Assembly (NCBI GenBank): GCA_006969905.1
Contig: CP030887.1
Location: forward strand, 1,656,001-1,720,000
Direction of reading: 5' to 3'
DNA: 64,000 bases
From: Balneolaceae bacterium
GTDB lineage: Bacteria > Bacteroidota > Rhodothermia > Balneolales > Balneolaceae
The notes below the pieces were generated by a model. The model saw only the letters and a list, made by a program, of their open reading frames with translations. It was not told where the DNA came from and ran no database searches. Positions 34,821 through 43,307 of the stretch are shown here, piece after piece; the first letter of the stretch is position 1, and each line of letters begins with the position of its first letter. The position numbers and the translations under genes are program-made.

Positions 34821-36002
34821 ATGAAAGAAGCATATATAGTTGCAGCTTCACGCACTGCCTGTGGAAAAGCCAATAAGGGTTCACTTCGGTTTTCCCGGCC
34901 AGATTCATTGGGGGGAGCGGTAGTTAAAGATCTTTTGAAAAGAGCTCCCGGAGTGCAACCCAGTATGATCGATGATGTAATAATGGGATGTGCCTTCCCT
35001 GAAGCTTCTCAGGGATTGAACATAGCTAAACAAGTAGCTGCACTAGGTGGATTGCCAGAGTCTGTTCCGGGTGTAACTGTGAACAGATTTTGTTCTTCAG
35101 GACTTCAAACCATTGCGATGGCCGCAGAGCGGATTATGGTTGGCGCAGCAGACGTAATAATAGCAGGAGGAGTGGAATCAATGTCGCTGGTTCCTATGGG
35201 AGGAATGTCAGTTCAACCAAATCCTGAATTGGTTGACAACAATCCTGAAATCTATATCAGTATGGGATTGACTGCTGAAAATGTAGCTCAAAAGTATGGA
35301 GTGAATAGGGAAGATCAGGATGAATTTGCTTATCAAAGTCATCAAAGAGCTATATCAGCATGGGAAAGCGGGAAGTTTGATTCACAAATAACACCTATAG
35401 AAGTAGTTGAGAAAAAAGTAAGTGCAGAAGGCGAGATTATTGAAGAACACTTTACCTTCAAAAAAGATGAAGGGCCAAGAGCAGATACTTCGACAGAAAT
35501 TCTTGGAAAGCTTCGCCCGGTTTTCAAAATGGGTGGTTCAGTCACAGCAGGGAATTCATCTCAAATAAATGATGCAGCTGCCGGAGTGATCGTAATGAGT
35601 GGTGAAAAAGTAAAAGAATTGGGACTAAACCCGATAGCCAGATATGTAGGGTTTTCAGTTGCTGGCGTAGCTCCCGAACTGATGGGCATCGGGCCGGTAG
35701 AAGCTATTCCGAAAGTACTCAGGTTGTCAGGCTTATCTTTAAGCGATATGGATATAATTGAATTAAACGAGGCATTTGCTGCACAGGCTTTAGCTGTTAT
35801 AAGAGAACTTGGAATTGACCGGGAAATCACTAATGTAAATGGAGGTGCCATTGCGATGGGACACTCTCTGGGTTGTACCGGCGCAAAGTTGACCACTCAA
35901 ATACTTCATGAAATGCAGCTTCGAAAATCGAAATACGGAATGGTAACTATGTGTATTGGTGGCGGGATGGGAGCTGCCGGAATTTTTGAGAACTTGAGTT
36001 GA
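34821..36002 (+). CDS. fadA: Acetyl-CoA C-acyltransferase (thiolase, FadA-like)
   Basis: 393 residues. Nucleophile Cys91 (NRFCSSGL), the NEAFAAQAL loop, GHSLGCTGAKL histidine and CIGGGMGAAG cysteine motifs are all present. Catalyses the final cleavage of beta-oxidation. Follows fadN as in Bacillus-type fadNA operons, but with a four-helix gene in between. It is distinct from the paaJ thiolase, lacking the STFGWRF-type insertion. Confidence 0.9.
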   Translation: MKEAYIVAASRTACGKANKGSLRFSRPDSLGGAVVKDLLKRAPGVQPSMIDDVIMGCAFPEASQGLNIAKQVAALGGLPESVPGVTVNRFCSSGLQTIAMAAERIMVGAADVIIAGGVESMSLVPMGGMSVQPNPELVDNNPEIYISMGLTAENVAQKYGVNREDQDEFAYQSHQRAISAWESGKFDSQITPIEVVEKKVSAEGEIIEEHFTFKKDEGPRADTSTEILGKLRPVFKMGGSVTAGNSSQINDAAAGVIVMSGEKVKELGLNPIARYVGFSVAGVAPELMGIGPVEAIPKVLRLSGLSLSDMDIIELNEAFAAQALAVIRELGIDREITNVNGGAIAMGHSLGCTGAKLTTQILHEMQLRKSKYGMVTMCIGGGMGAAGIFENLS

Positions 36003-36035
36003 TAAAATAGATTTTAACCCACTTTAAGGAAGCAA

Positions 36036-36893
36036 ATGTTTACTAAGGATACACTTTCAGGGAAAACTATACTAATAACAGGTGGAGGCAGCGGTCTTGG
36101 GCTTGCTATGGCCAAAGGTTTTATTGCCAATGGTGCCAATATCGCAATTTGTGGAAGAACAGAAGAAAAGCTTCAAAAAGCGATTGAAGAAATTAAAACA
36201 GAGGGTGGGGAGACTTCGCAAGCAAAGTATTATACATGTGATGTGAGGGATCATGAGGCTGTTAAGAAGATGGTTGCAGAAATAGTAACGGATTTTGGAT
36301 CGATGGAGGGTTTGGTGAACAACGCTGCCGGTAACTTTCTTTCTGCATCCGAAGACCTGACCCCAGGAGGTTTCAAAGCCATTATTGATATAGTTCTTCA
36401 TGGCAGTTTCAATTGTACACACGCTTTTGGGAATTACCTCATCGATAACAAAAAAGAAGGTTCAATTCTTAACATCGTAACTACCTATGCTGAATCAACG
36501 GGTTGTGCTTTCGTACTGCCATCAGCTTGCAGCAAGGCAGGAGTTCTTGCGATGACACGGTCTTTAGCTTTTGAATGGGCTGAGTATGGAATTAGGGTTA
36601 ATGCCATTGCCCCAGGACCCTTTCCCACAAAAGGAGCCTGGTCAAGATTAGTTCCAGATAAAGTGATCGAAAAAATGTTCATCAAAAAAAATCCGATGAA
36701 GCGGTACGGTGAGCATGATGAACTTGCAAATTTAGCTACTTTCCTAATGTCAGATATGGCACCCTATATAACCGGGGAAAGTGTTGTAATAGACGGAGGA
36801 GAAAGACTGCAAGCCGGGCAGTTCAATTTCATTAACGATTTAATGTCCCGCAAGAAATTGAAAGCAGCATTTAAAGCAATGAAACCAAAGTAA
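36036..36893 (+). CDS. 2,4-dienoyl-CoA reductase-like SDR
   Basis: 285 residues, classical Rossmann SDR with TGGGSGLGLAMAKGF at the N-terminus and NNAAGNF in the middle. The usual YxxxK motif is replaced by SxxxK (PSACSKAGVLAMTRSLAFEW), the arrangement of mitochondrial DECR1-type 2,4-dienoyl-CoA reductases, in which Ser and Lys contact the substrate. The ending GESVVIDGGERLQAGQFNF also fits. It would allow unsaturated fatty acids to enter beta-oxidation. Last gene of the operon, 33 bp after fadA. Confidence 0.85.
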   Translation: MFTKDTLSGKTILITGGGSGLGLAMAKGFIANGANIAICGRTEEKLQKAIEEIKTEGGETSQAKYYTCDVRDHEAVKKMVAEIVTDFGSMEGLVNNAAGNFLSASEDLTPGGFKAIIDIVLHGSFNCTHAFGNYLIDNKKEGSILNIVTTYAESTGCAFVLPSACSKAGVLAMTRSLAFEWAEYGIRVNAIAPGPFPTKGAWSRLVPDKVIEKMFIKKNPMKRYGEHDELANLATFLMSDMAPYITGESVVIDGGERLQAGQFNFINDLMSRKKLKAAFKAMKPK

Positions 36894-36897
36894 TATT

Positions 36898-37059
36898 CTA
36901 GATAAGAATAACCAGGTTACCAATCAGCACCATTAATGCAATAAGCATATAATAAAACCTTTTTACTGCTTTGTCGGGCTTATGCAGCCCCAGTACATTC
37001 TTGAATAAATAGTGGTTAAGACCACGCTTATAGTACTTTTCAAATAATATGGCTTTCAT
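36898..37059 (-). CDS. Small single-span membrane protein (53 aa)
   Basis: A 53-residue open frame, MKAILFEKYYKRGLNHYLFK at the start, then a basic segment and one C-terminal hydrophobic helix (YYMLIALMVLIGNLVILI) as the last 18 residues. AGGGGG precedes the ATG by about six bases. No family recognised. It follows the 37082-37480 gene by 22 bp on the same strand and could be its partner. Coding nature rests on the ribosome-binding site and clean membrane helix. Confidence 0.5.
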   Translation of the reverse strand: MKAILFEKYYKRGLNHYLFKNVLGLHKPDKAVKRFYYMLIALMVLIGNLVILI

Positions 37060-37081
37060 AATAGCCCCCTACTGAAATCAA

Positions 37082-37480
37082 TCAGTTTTTAGTTTCAGCT
37101 AATTGCTTTTCAAGAGCAATAATGCGGCTTTCCAAATTTCGGATAGTGATCTGGTTCTGATCAACTCTGATACGCTCACCATTTACATTAGTCTCAACCC
37201 AAATTTGAACGCCTTTTTCGTACTTAATTCGTGTTAAAACAATACTAGACTGATGTTCATATAGTAACCAGATACCATGAGGAAGAAGTTTTTCGCCATC
37301 AACCCAATACATGCCTTTTTGAACAATGAATCCAAGATCATCTACTATCTGAACAGAATAGAGCTCTTCAGAAACTTTGGTAATCTTTTTTTGATGATTT
37401 GCATCAGTAACATTGTGTTGAGCAGTTGCTGCAAAAGCGAATGCAAGTAAAAGTACGGTGATTGATAATAGCTTTTTCAT
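37082..37480 (-). CDS. Unknown secreted protein with C-terminal coiled coil
   Basis: 132 residues from the ATG giving MKKLLSITVLLLAFAFAATAQ, a clear signal peptide. The mature part has beta-rich stretches (EELYSVQIVDDLGFIVQKGMYWVDGEKLLP) and GIWLLYE, resembling MORN-like or toxin-antitoxin-like secreted proteins only loosely, and ends in a coiled-coil helix (TIRNLESRIIALEKQLAET). Function unknown. Single gene or paired with the 53-aa ORF downstream. Confidence 0.65.
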   Translation of the reverse strand: MKKLLSITVLLLAFAFAATAQHNVTDANHQKKITKVSEELYSVQIVDDLGFIVQKGMYWVDGEKLLPHGIWLLYEHQSSIVLTRIKYEKGVQIWVETNVNGERIRVDQNQITIRNLESRIIALEKQLAETKN

Positions 37481-37543
37481 AATTCTTCCCATTAAATGAT
37501 CTACTCAATGTTACCAAATTGTTAACAAAAAGTAAATATAATG

Positions 37544-38398
37544 TTATGAGAATTGTTGAAGCCGCTGTTCTACCTTCTGAACCTGTACTGCCAGCTGAAG
37601 GGCATCATAACTGGTATAAGCTGTTTCTCTATTGATTTGTATAGACTTAAGGAATAATAATGCCGCCTTTTCTGCAGCAGTAGAGGGGTCAAAAACCTGC
37701 TTCCCAAAGAATAAATGCCCGCCATCATTTAATCTGCCTATACGGATAGTCTGAGAGGGGACATCACAGTCTAAAACCTCATTCCGGCTGGATACCAGAC
37801 GATGCTGAATGTTTGTTTGCGCACCTCCATAAACAAAAATGGAAGCACTAGACCCATTATCAAAGCGAAGAAAAAGGTGAAGTGAAATTGGATTATCATG
37901 ATCTAATCGAGCTTCCTTAGCTTCAATATGATGAACGCCACTGTCAATCCATTTTAAGCAGATTCCCAGTTCGTCAATCCATAAATGACGAAACTCTTCT
38001 TTCAAATCAACAAAATGTGATCTTACAACCTGTCGGGTTATATGGATAAAACTTGGTTTAGAAATCTTATCCATCATCCATTGTGTAGCCGGGGCAAGAG
38101 AAGGCCAATGCGAGAACTGTACGTACACCCCTGCTTCTTTAGCAGCACGATGTACTTTTTCCAGTTTTTGTATATCTGTTGGTTGTTTACTGATTAAAAA
38201 ACTATTAAGCCCCCTTTGAATAGCTTCTAACAACTGATCCAGATTAGCCTCTGTGTCATTTAGTATAAAACAGGCATCTGTATTTTCTAATTTCTGTAAT
38301 GATGGAGCAAGATCAACTTGTTTAACTATAGCATGAGGGCGTAAGTGCTTTTCCCATGCTACCGCTCTTTTTGCATCACCAACAATACCAACTTTCAT
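37544..38398 (-). CDS. Gfo/Idh/MocA-like oxidoreductase (short form)
   Basis: 284 residues. N-terminal nucleotide-binding-like half (MKVGIVGDAKRAVAWEKHL; FILNDTEANLDQLLEAI; FLISKQPTDIQKLEKVHRAAKEAGVYVQFSHWPSLAP) and a shortened C-terminal beta half (SISLHLFLRFDNGSSASIFVYGGA). The usual GxGxxG and EKP motifs are changed (KQP), so it may not be catalytic. Substrate unknown. Independent of the larger Gfo/Idh gene at 51042. Confidence 0.7.
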   Translation of the reverse strand: MKVGIVGDAKRAVAWEKHLRPHAIVKQVDLAPSLQKLENTDACFILNDTEANLDQLLEAIQRGLNSFLISKQPTDIQKLEKVHRAAKEAGVYVQFSHWPSLAPATQWMMDKISKPSFIHITRQVVRSHFVDLKEEFRHLWIDELGICLKWIDSGVHHIEAKEARLDHDNPISLHLFLRFDNGSSASIFVYGGAQTNIQHRLVSSRNEVLDCDVPSQTIRIGRLNDGGHLFFGKQVFDPSTAAEKAALLFLKSIQINRETAYTSYDALQLAVQVQKVEQRLQQFS

Positions 38399-38476
38399 AT
38401 CAATTATAATTAATTGGTATTAAGATGCTAAGGTGGTGTGTCTTTTACAACTCTTCTTGATGAAAGCAGGCTAAAC

Positions 38477-38656
38477 TTAATCGGGCATAACAACGGCAAG
38501 AATAAAATAAGCAAGAATGGCAAAACCATAAGTGAAAGCCAGAATTACAAATAGAATTCTTACAATGGTAGCATCCCAGCCTAAATATTCTGCAAGCCCT
38601 CCACAAACACCGGCGAGCATTTTGTCCTTGCTTGATTTTTTCAATTTTGCAGGCAT
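38477..38656 (-). CDS. PspC domain protein
   Basis: 59 residues from MPAKLKKSSKDKML. One PspC domain: CGGLAEYLGWDATIVRILFV followed by a transmembrane helix AFTYGFAILAYFILAVVMPD. Membrane stress-associated family; here a stand-alone single-domain form. A start ten residues upstream is possible. Confidence 0.85.
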   Translation of the reverse strand: MPAKLKKSSKDKMLAGVCGGLAEYLGWDATIVRILFVILAFTYGFAILAYFILAVVMPD

Positions 38657-38730
38657 AAGTACAAATTTGGTTATAATCGAAAGCACGCTACGCAGGTGAT
38701 TGTAAGAAGTTTCAAGAGGAGATATAATTT

Positions 38731-40386
38731 CTAGTTAATAGTAATTTTTTTGTTGTGAAAGTCTTCGTATCCGATATAAGACACTCTAACATCATATTCC
38801 TTTCTTTCTAAATCAGTTATCGTGGCAATTCCATCTGTTCCGGTTGCAGTTCCTAAGTTAATATTTGTAAGAGTAACATTAGCATCTGCTAACGGAGCAC
38901 CATTTTCTTGAGTTACTTTAACTGTTAAAACACCATCAGAGCTTTCCAGAAAATCAACAAATAATGGCTTCTTAATAAGTTTCACATCATTGAAAGATTG
39001 GGATTGAGAGTCACTTAGTTTGAATATTATTGGTAAAGAGAATTGAACATCAACAGGCTCACCACGTTGCACTCCAGGATGAAATTTAGCTTCTTTAACT
39101 GCTCTTAAGGCTTCTTCATCACAGCCATAACCAATTCCTCTTATTATTTTTGGGTTTTGTACATCTCCGTTTTTGTCAACTATAAATTGGAGGACTACAC
39201 GCCCTTCGATTTTGTTTTCTAAAGCCTTCTCAGGGTACGAGATTTTACTTTGCAAAGATTTTAATCCTCCAATTAGCTCCGGCTGTTGCTCTACAACCAC
39301 AAACACATCAGCAGCAGGAGTTTGTGCATTATTGGATAGATTTGATTTAGGAGTTAATACCTGTTCAGGTTGTTCTATTTCAGAAATATCTGATTCTTTT
39401 AAATCAGAACAAGAAATAGGGATTGTAACAATGATTAGAGTTAGCAAAAGAAATAGAAAACTGTTTTTTAAAGAGGTTGTTTCAGGTTTATGGTGCTTCA
39501 TGACTTTAATACGATGTTTTAAGGTTGATTGATTTTGTGCCATATACAGGTAAAGGTCATTAACTCTGGTGCGCTGTAGAGTTAATTCAAAAAGTATATC
39601 TGCATAATTTTTGGGAGATATATCAGTAATGCTAAGCAAGTGCTGGTCACACGATATTTCCCGGTAAATCTCTGTTTCTTTATGTGCAAATAGAACCAGA
39701 GGATGAAACCAGAATAAAGAGCGGATCACAGACAGCCCGATTTGAAATAAATAATCCCCTCTTTCTATATGTATAAGCTCATGGTTGATAGCAACCTTCA
39801 TCTTTTTGGGGTCACTTTTCATGGAAGTCGGAAGCACTATTACAGGGTTTTTCCAACCAAAAGTAAAAGGCACAAAAAGATGTTCCTGGAAAGCCAGTCG
39901 AACTTTCATAGCTGTGCCATTTATATATTCCGTTTGCTTAAGATTTGAATACAGCAATCGAAGCTGGTAAAAATTATATAAAAGCTTAAGGAGGAGCATA
40001 AAGCCTGTAACAAGAAGAAGTGAGGTAACTAGACCTACAAGAAAATTAGCTTCCAACCAATCAGGTTGAAAAATAGGTTCTGATGATTGAGTTAAAGTCT
40101 GGTTAGAGATTGGATTCTCAACTATAAAAAAGGCTCCGGATGTTTTTTCGCCTGCAGAAAGTGAAGAAGTGATTTGGTTATAGATCAAAGATGAAATAAT
40201 TCCAACCGGAAGGGCAAAGAGTGTAGCTAAACGCAAATGGTAATGGTATAGTGGATTCAAAGATTGAGCCCATTTTAATACCAGGAAAACCAAGGACGCT
40301 GCCAGTGACCACATAATAACCGGGAACCAAATAAAATCTATTGCAGTTGCCCCAAAAGATTGGAAAAATTCGAAGAGCTCCTTCAT
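38731..40386 (-). CDS. M56 (BlaR1-like) membrane peptidase with TonB_C and CarboxypepD domains
   Basis: 551 residues, from the ATG at 40386 with GGAGG just upstream. Several N-terminal transmembrane helices surround an M56 zinc-protease motif (NHELIHIERGD) near residue 210. A fifth helix near 310 is followed by periplasmic parts: a TonB_C domain (LENKIEGRVVLQFIVDKNGD, LPIIFKL) and a terminal CarboxypepD_reg-like domain (VTQENGAPLADANVTLTN). In relatives the M56 protein senses a signal and inactivates BlaI. Adjacent to blaI, with which it overlaps by ending frames only. Confidence 0.82.
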   Translation of the reverse strand: MKELFEFFQSFGATAIDFIWFPVIMWSLAASLVFLVLKWAQSLNPLYHYHLRLATLFALPVGIISSLIYNQITSSLSAGEKTSGAFFIVENPISNQTLTQSSEPIFQPDWLEANFLVGLVTSLLLVTGFMLLLKLLYNFYQLRLLYSNLKQTEYINGTAMKVRLAFQEHLFVPFTFGWKNPVIVLPTSMKSDPKKMKVAINHELIHIERGDYLFQIGLSVIRSLFWFHPLVLFAHKETEIYREISCDQHLLSITDISPKNYADILFELTLQRTRVNDLYLYMAQNQSTLKHRIKVMKHHKPETTSLKNSFLFLLLTLIIVTIPISCSDLKESDISEIEQPEQVLTPKSNLSNNAQTPAADVFVVVEQQPELIGGLKSLQSKISYPEKALENKIEGRVVLQFIVDKNGDVQNPKIIRGIGYGCDEEALRAVKEAKFHPGVQRGEPVDVQFSLPIIFKLSDSQSQSFNDVKLIKKPLFVDFLESSDGVLTVKVTQENGAPLADANVTLTNINLGTATGTDGIATITDLERKEYDVRVSYIGYEDFHNKKITIN

Positions 40387-40387
40387 A

Positions 40388-40765
40388 TCATTCCTCCATT
40401 TTGTCAATTAGTTTTTTGATTTCCAGCAGTTCTTCTTCAGAAATATTTTCTCTTTGAACCAGCGTTTGTATTAAAGCAGAAGTGGAACCTTTAAATACTT
40501 TGTCAATTAAGCCGTGCACAAGATTTGACTGTACATCTTCAGGGTTTTTGGCCGCACTATACACGTAAGTGGCTCCATCTTTTCTATATTTGAGGTACCC
40601 TTTGTCATTAAGATTTTTCATAATCGTCATTACAGTGGTGTAGGCTACTTTTCTTTTCTTTAAAATTAGTTCCTGTACTTGGGAAACGGTGGCTTCTTTT
40701 AAATCCCAAACATGGTGAAGGATTTCCATTTCTGTTTCACCCAGAGGGGTAAGCGATTTTTTCAT
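40388..40765 (-). CDS. blaI: BlaI/MecI family repressor
   Basis: 125 residues. Winged helix: LGETEMEILHHVWDLKEATVSQVQEL, then KRKVAYTTVMTIMKNLNDKGYL with the recognition helix, and a dimerising C-terminal helix (FKGSTSALIQTLVQRENISEEEL). First gene of the two-gene blaI-M56 unit. A perfect dyad 18 bp upstream (40783-40802) is its likely own operator. What it controls beyond itself is not visible; no beta-lactamase is in the window. Confidence 0.88.
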   Translation of the reverse strand: MKKSLTPLGETEMEILHHVWDLKEATVSQVQELILKKRKVAYTTVMTIMKNLNDKGYLKYRKDGATYVYSAAKNPEDVQSNLVHGLIDKVFKGSTSALIQTLVQRENISEEELLEIKKLIDKMEE

Positions 40766-40782
40766 ATTAATACGATTTAGTT

Positions 40783-40802
40783 AATACTAATATAATAGTA
40801 TT
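40783..40802. promoter_or_regulatory. Putative BlaI operator
   Basis: AATACTA at 40783-40789 and TAGTATT at 40796-40802 are exact inverted halves with a six-base spacer, upstream of blaI. BlaI/MecI sites typically hold TACTA/TAGTA-like half-sites, so autoregulation is likely. Confidence 0.65.
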
Positions 40803-40963
40803 TAGTAAAACATCAATACTCTCAAAGAAATTTTTAAACACCTGATGTACTTCAATTAGAGGAACTTGTTTAAAAAAGGGCAAGTATCACATCTTTATGT
40901 AATGGTTGGAAACGAAGCTACGTGTTAAAATCAAAGCAGTATCTAAATCAAAAGGAGCGGGTC

Positions 40964-41653
40964 ATGAAAAAAGTAATACTGTCATTCGGGATTTTAATCT
41001 TTTCATTGGGTTTATCAAATGCCCAACCATTTAACATAGAACTTAACTTTGCAGCAGGTACACCCCAGGGTACTTTTATGCAAGAACTTGACAGAAACTC
41101 CTATGGTTTGGATATGGCTTTTACTTATCAAATTCCCTACTCATTTATACATATTGGAGCAGGGCTTACTTACCAGAATTTTGGGTGGAGTGAACGCCGG
41201 GAAAACTTTTATGGAATTCCTGAGGTAGACCTGAGGGTACGTACCACAAATAATATGGTAACCCCTCATTTACTGATGAGATTAGAATCGCCATTTGGCA
41301 CGTTCAGGCCATTTGTTGAAGGAACCATAGGGTTTAACTATTTATACACTGAAAGTTCTCTGCTTGATGATTGGGAAGAAGATGATTTAGCCAGCAGTAT
41401 CAATTACGATTATCTTACTTCCAGCTTCGGATTAGGAGGGGGGGCAAAAATTAAGCTTTATGACGGTTTTGATGATGATGGAGATTATTTCGGAATATCT
41501 TTGATCGTAAAAAGCAGGCTTACTTTGGGTGGTGAAGCTCTTTACCTGAAGGAGGGAGATCTTGAACGAACAGACGATGGCCTTAACCTTAATATCAGGC
41601 AATCAAGAACAGATTTGACTACCTTTAATATTGGGGTTGTCTTTAATTTTTGA
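40964..41653 (+). CDS. Outer membrane beta-barrel protein
   Basis: 229 residues from the ATG at 40964, preceded by AAAGGAG; an in-frame GTG upstream is not needed. Signal peptide (MKKVILSFGILIFSLGLSNAQ), then barrel strands (FNIELNFAAGTPQG, FGLGGGAKIKLY, LIVKSRLTLGGEALYL) and a C-terminal aromatic strand (TFNIGVVFNF). Resembles OmpW/porin-family small barrels of Bacteroidota. A terminator follows at 41671. Confidence 0.75.
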   Translation: MKKVILSFGILIFSLGLSNAQPFNIELNFAAGTPQGTFMQELDRNSYGLDMAFTYQIPYSFIHIGAGLTYQNFGWSERRENFYGIPEVDLRVRTTNNMVTPHLLMRLESPFGTFRPFVEGTIGFNYLYTESSLLDDWEEDDLASSINYDYLTSSFGLGGGAKIKLYDGFDDDGDYFGISLIVKSRLTLGGEALYLKEGDLERTDDGLNLNIRQSRTDLTTFNIGVVFNF

Positions 41654-41670
41654 AGCCAAACAAATTACCC

Positions 41671-41705
41671 AAGCCTCTTTAATTAATTTTGAAGGGGCTT
41701 TTTTT
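41671..41705 (+). terminator. Rho-independent terminator after the barrel gene
   Basis: AAGCCTCTT at 41671-41679 pairs with AAGGGGCTT at 41692-41700 (one G-T pair) and is followed by seven T counted from the end of the stem. Confidence 0.8.
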
Positions 41706-41761
41706 ATGGAATTTGATCCCATCGATATAGGTTAGTATGTAGAATCTATTGATCAATAAAA

Positions 41762-43240
41762 ATGAAAAATATAAACAGCTATCGAAAGTTTGAACGCAAC
41801 AACAGTCAGCCCAACGAAAATGGAGAGTATGTTCTGTACTGGATGCAAATAAATCGACGCTTCGAGTACAATTATGCGTTGGAATTTGCCGTTGCCTGGG
41901 CAAATAAACTAAATAAGCCGCTACTGATTTATGAGGGTTTGAATATAGATTACCCATGGGCTTGTGACCGATTCCATCATTTTATAATGCAAGGGATGGA
42001 GGAAAATACATCCTATGCTGAGCAGAAAGGCCTCAATTTTTTTAGATATGTAGAACCAAAGAAAGGGGATGGGAAAGGACTCATATACCAATTAGCCGAA
42101 AAATCCTGTATGGTAATTTCAGATGAGTATCCTGTTTTTATCATTCGAACACACAACGAAAAGGTAGCTGGTAAACTGGAAGTACCTTACATAACGGTAG
42201 ACTCCAATGGATTGATCCCGTTAGGAATAACAGATAAGGATCCTTATTCGGCATATCTTTTCAGGAAAACAATGCAGAAGCATTTCAAAGAAGCATATAC
42301 CAATCCACCAAAGAAGAACCCACTAAATGATCTGAAAAATCACTCTGAAGTTGATCTGCCTGATTCAATAATCAAAAAGAAAGCAAATACTGAGAAGATG
42401 TTTGAAGACATCAAAACGGCTATTTCTCAGCTTGATATTAATCATGATGTAGGTGTGATTGACATGGATGGGACAAGGCAAGCTGCTTTAGGTAAGCTGG
42501 GGCATTTTATTGGTCATAGTTTAAAAGAGTATGATGATAAACGGAATCATCCCGATGAAAAGAAAACAAGTGGGTTAAGTCCCTGGCTCCACTTTGGCAA
42601 AATAAGTGCTTATGAAATTGTTAAAACAGTTTTAGACCATCAACCCGACAATTGGGATTTAGATCAGATTACACCAAACGGTGGAAAAAACACTGGTTTT
42701 TTTAACGGTGATGAAAGTATACAAAGCTTCCTGGACGAGGTTATAACCTGGAGAGAAGTGGGTTTTCATTATGCTCATCATGTCGATAATTATGACAAAT
42801 TTGAGTCTCTGCCGGATTGGGCACTTGAAACGATGAAAGATCACGAAAATGACGAAAGGGATTATGTTTACAGCTATGAAGAACTGGAGCAATCCAAAAC
42901 CCATGATGAAATATGGAATGCTGCACAAACACAACTTCGGGAAGAGGGCATTATTCATAATTACCTCCGAATGTTATGGGGAAAAAAGGTTATTGAATGG
43001 ACTCCGGATCATAAAACTGCATTGGAATATTTGATTGAGTTAAATAACAAATTTGCAATTGATGGTAGAGATCCAAACAGCTATTCGGGGATATTTTGGT
43101 GTTTTGGTAGGTTTGATCGGGCCTGGCAGGAGCGCGAAATTTTTGGCAAACTGCGCTATATGACAAGTGAAAGCACCCGCAAAAAAGTAAAACTCAAACA
43201 ATATCTGGCAAAATACGGGAACCAAAAATCATTGATGTAA
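41762..43240 (+). CDS. DNA photolyase, class II type
   Basis: 492 residues. N-terminal photolyase alpha/beta domain (YVLYWMQINRRFEYNYALE), with the QxxRRxxxN start typical of class II CPD photolyases, then the helical FAD domain: WLHFGKISAYEIVKTVL, SFLDEVITWREVGFHYAHH, NYLRMLWGKKVIEWT and the C-terminal GRFDRAWQEREIFGKLRYM. Repairs cyclobutane pyrimidine dimers with blue light. Stands alone with the recombination factor gene rarA immediately after it. Confidence 0.88.
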   Translation: MKNINSYRKFERNNSQPNENGEYVLYWMQINRRFEYNYALEFAVAWANKLNKPLLIYEGLNIDYPWACDRFHHFIMQGMEENTSYAEQKGLNFFRYVEPKKGDGKGLIYQLAEKSCMVISDEYPVFIIRTHNEKVAGKLEVPYITVDSNGLIPLGITDKDPYSAYLFRKTMQKHFKEAYTNPPKKNPLNDLKNHSEVDLPDSIIKKKANTEKMFEDIKTAISQLDINHDVGVIDMDGTRQAALGKLGHFIGHSLKEYDDKRNHPDEKKTSGLSPWLHFGKISAYEIVKTVLDHQPDNWDLDQITPNGGKNTGFFNGDESIQSFLDEVITWREVGFHYAHHVDNYDKFESLPDWALETMKDHENDERDYVYSYEELEQSKTHDEIWNAAQTQLREEGIIHNYLRMLWGKKVIEWTPDHKTALEYLIELNNKFAIDGRDPNSYSGIFWCFGRFDRAWQEREIFGKLRYMTSESTRKKVKLKQYLAKYGNQKSLM

Positions 43241-43307
43241 GCCAATTGCAATTGCATTAAGGGAAAGGTTAACATATATTATACATATTTAATTACAAGC
43301 TTTTCTA

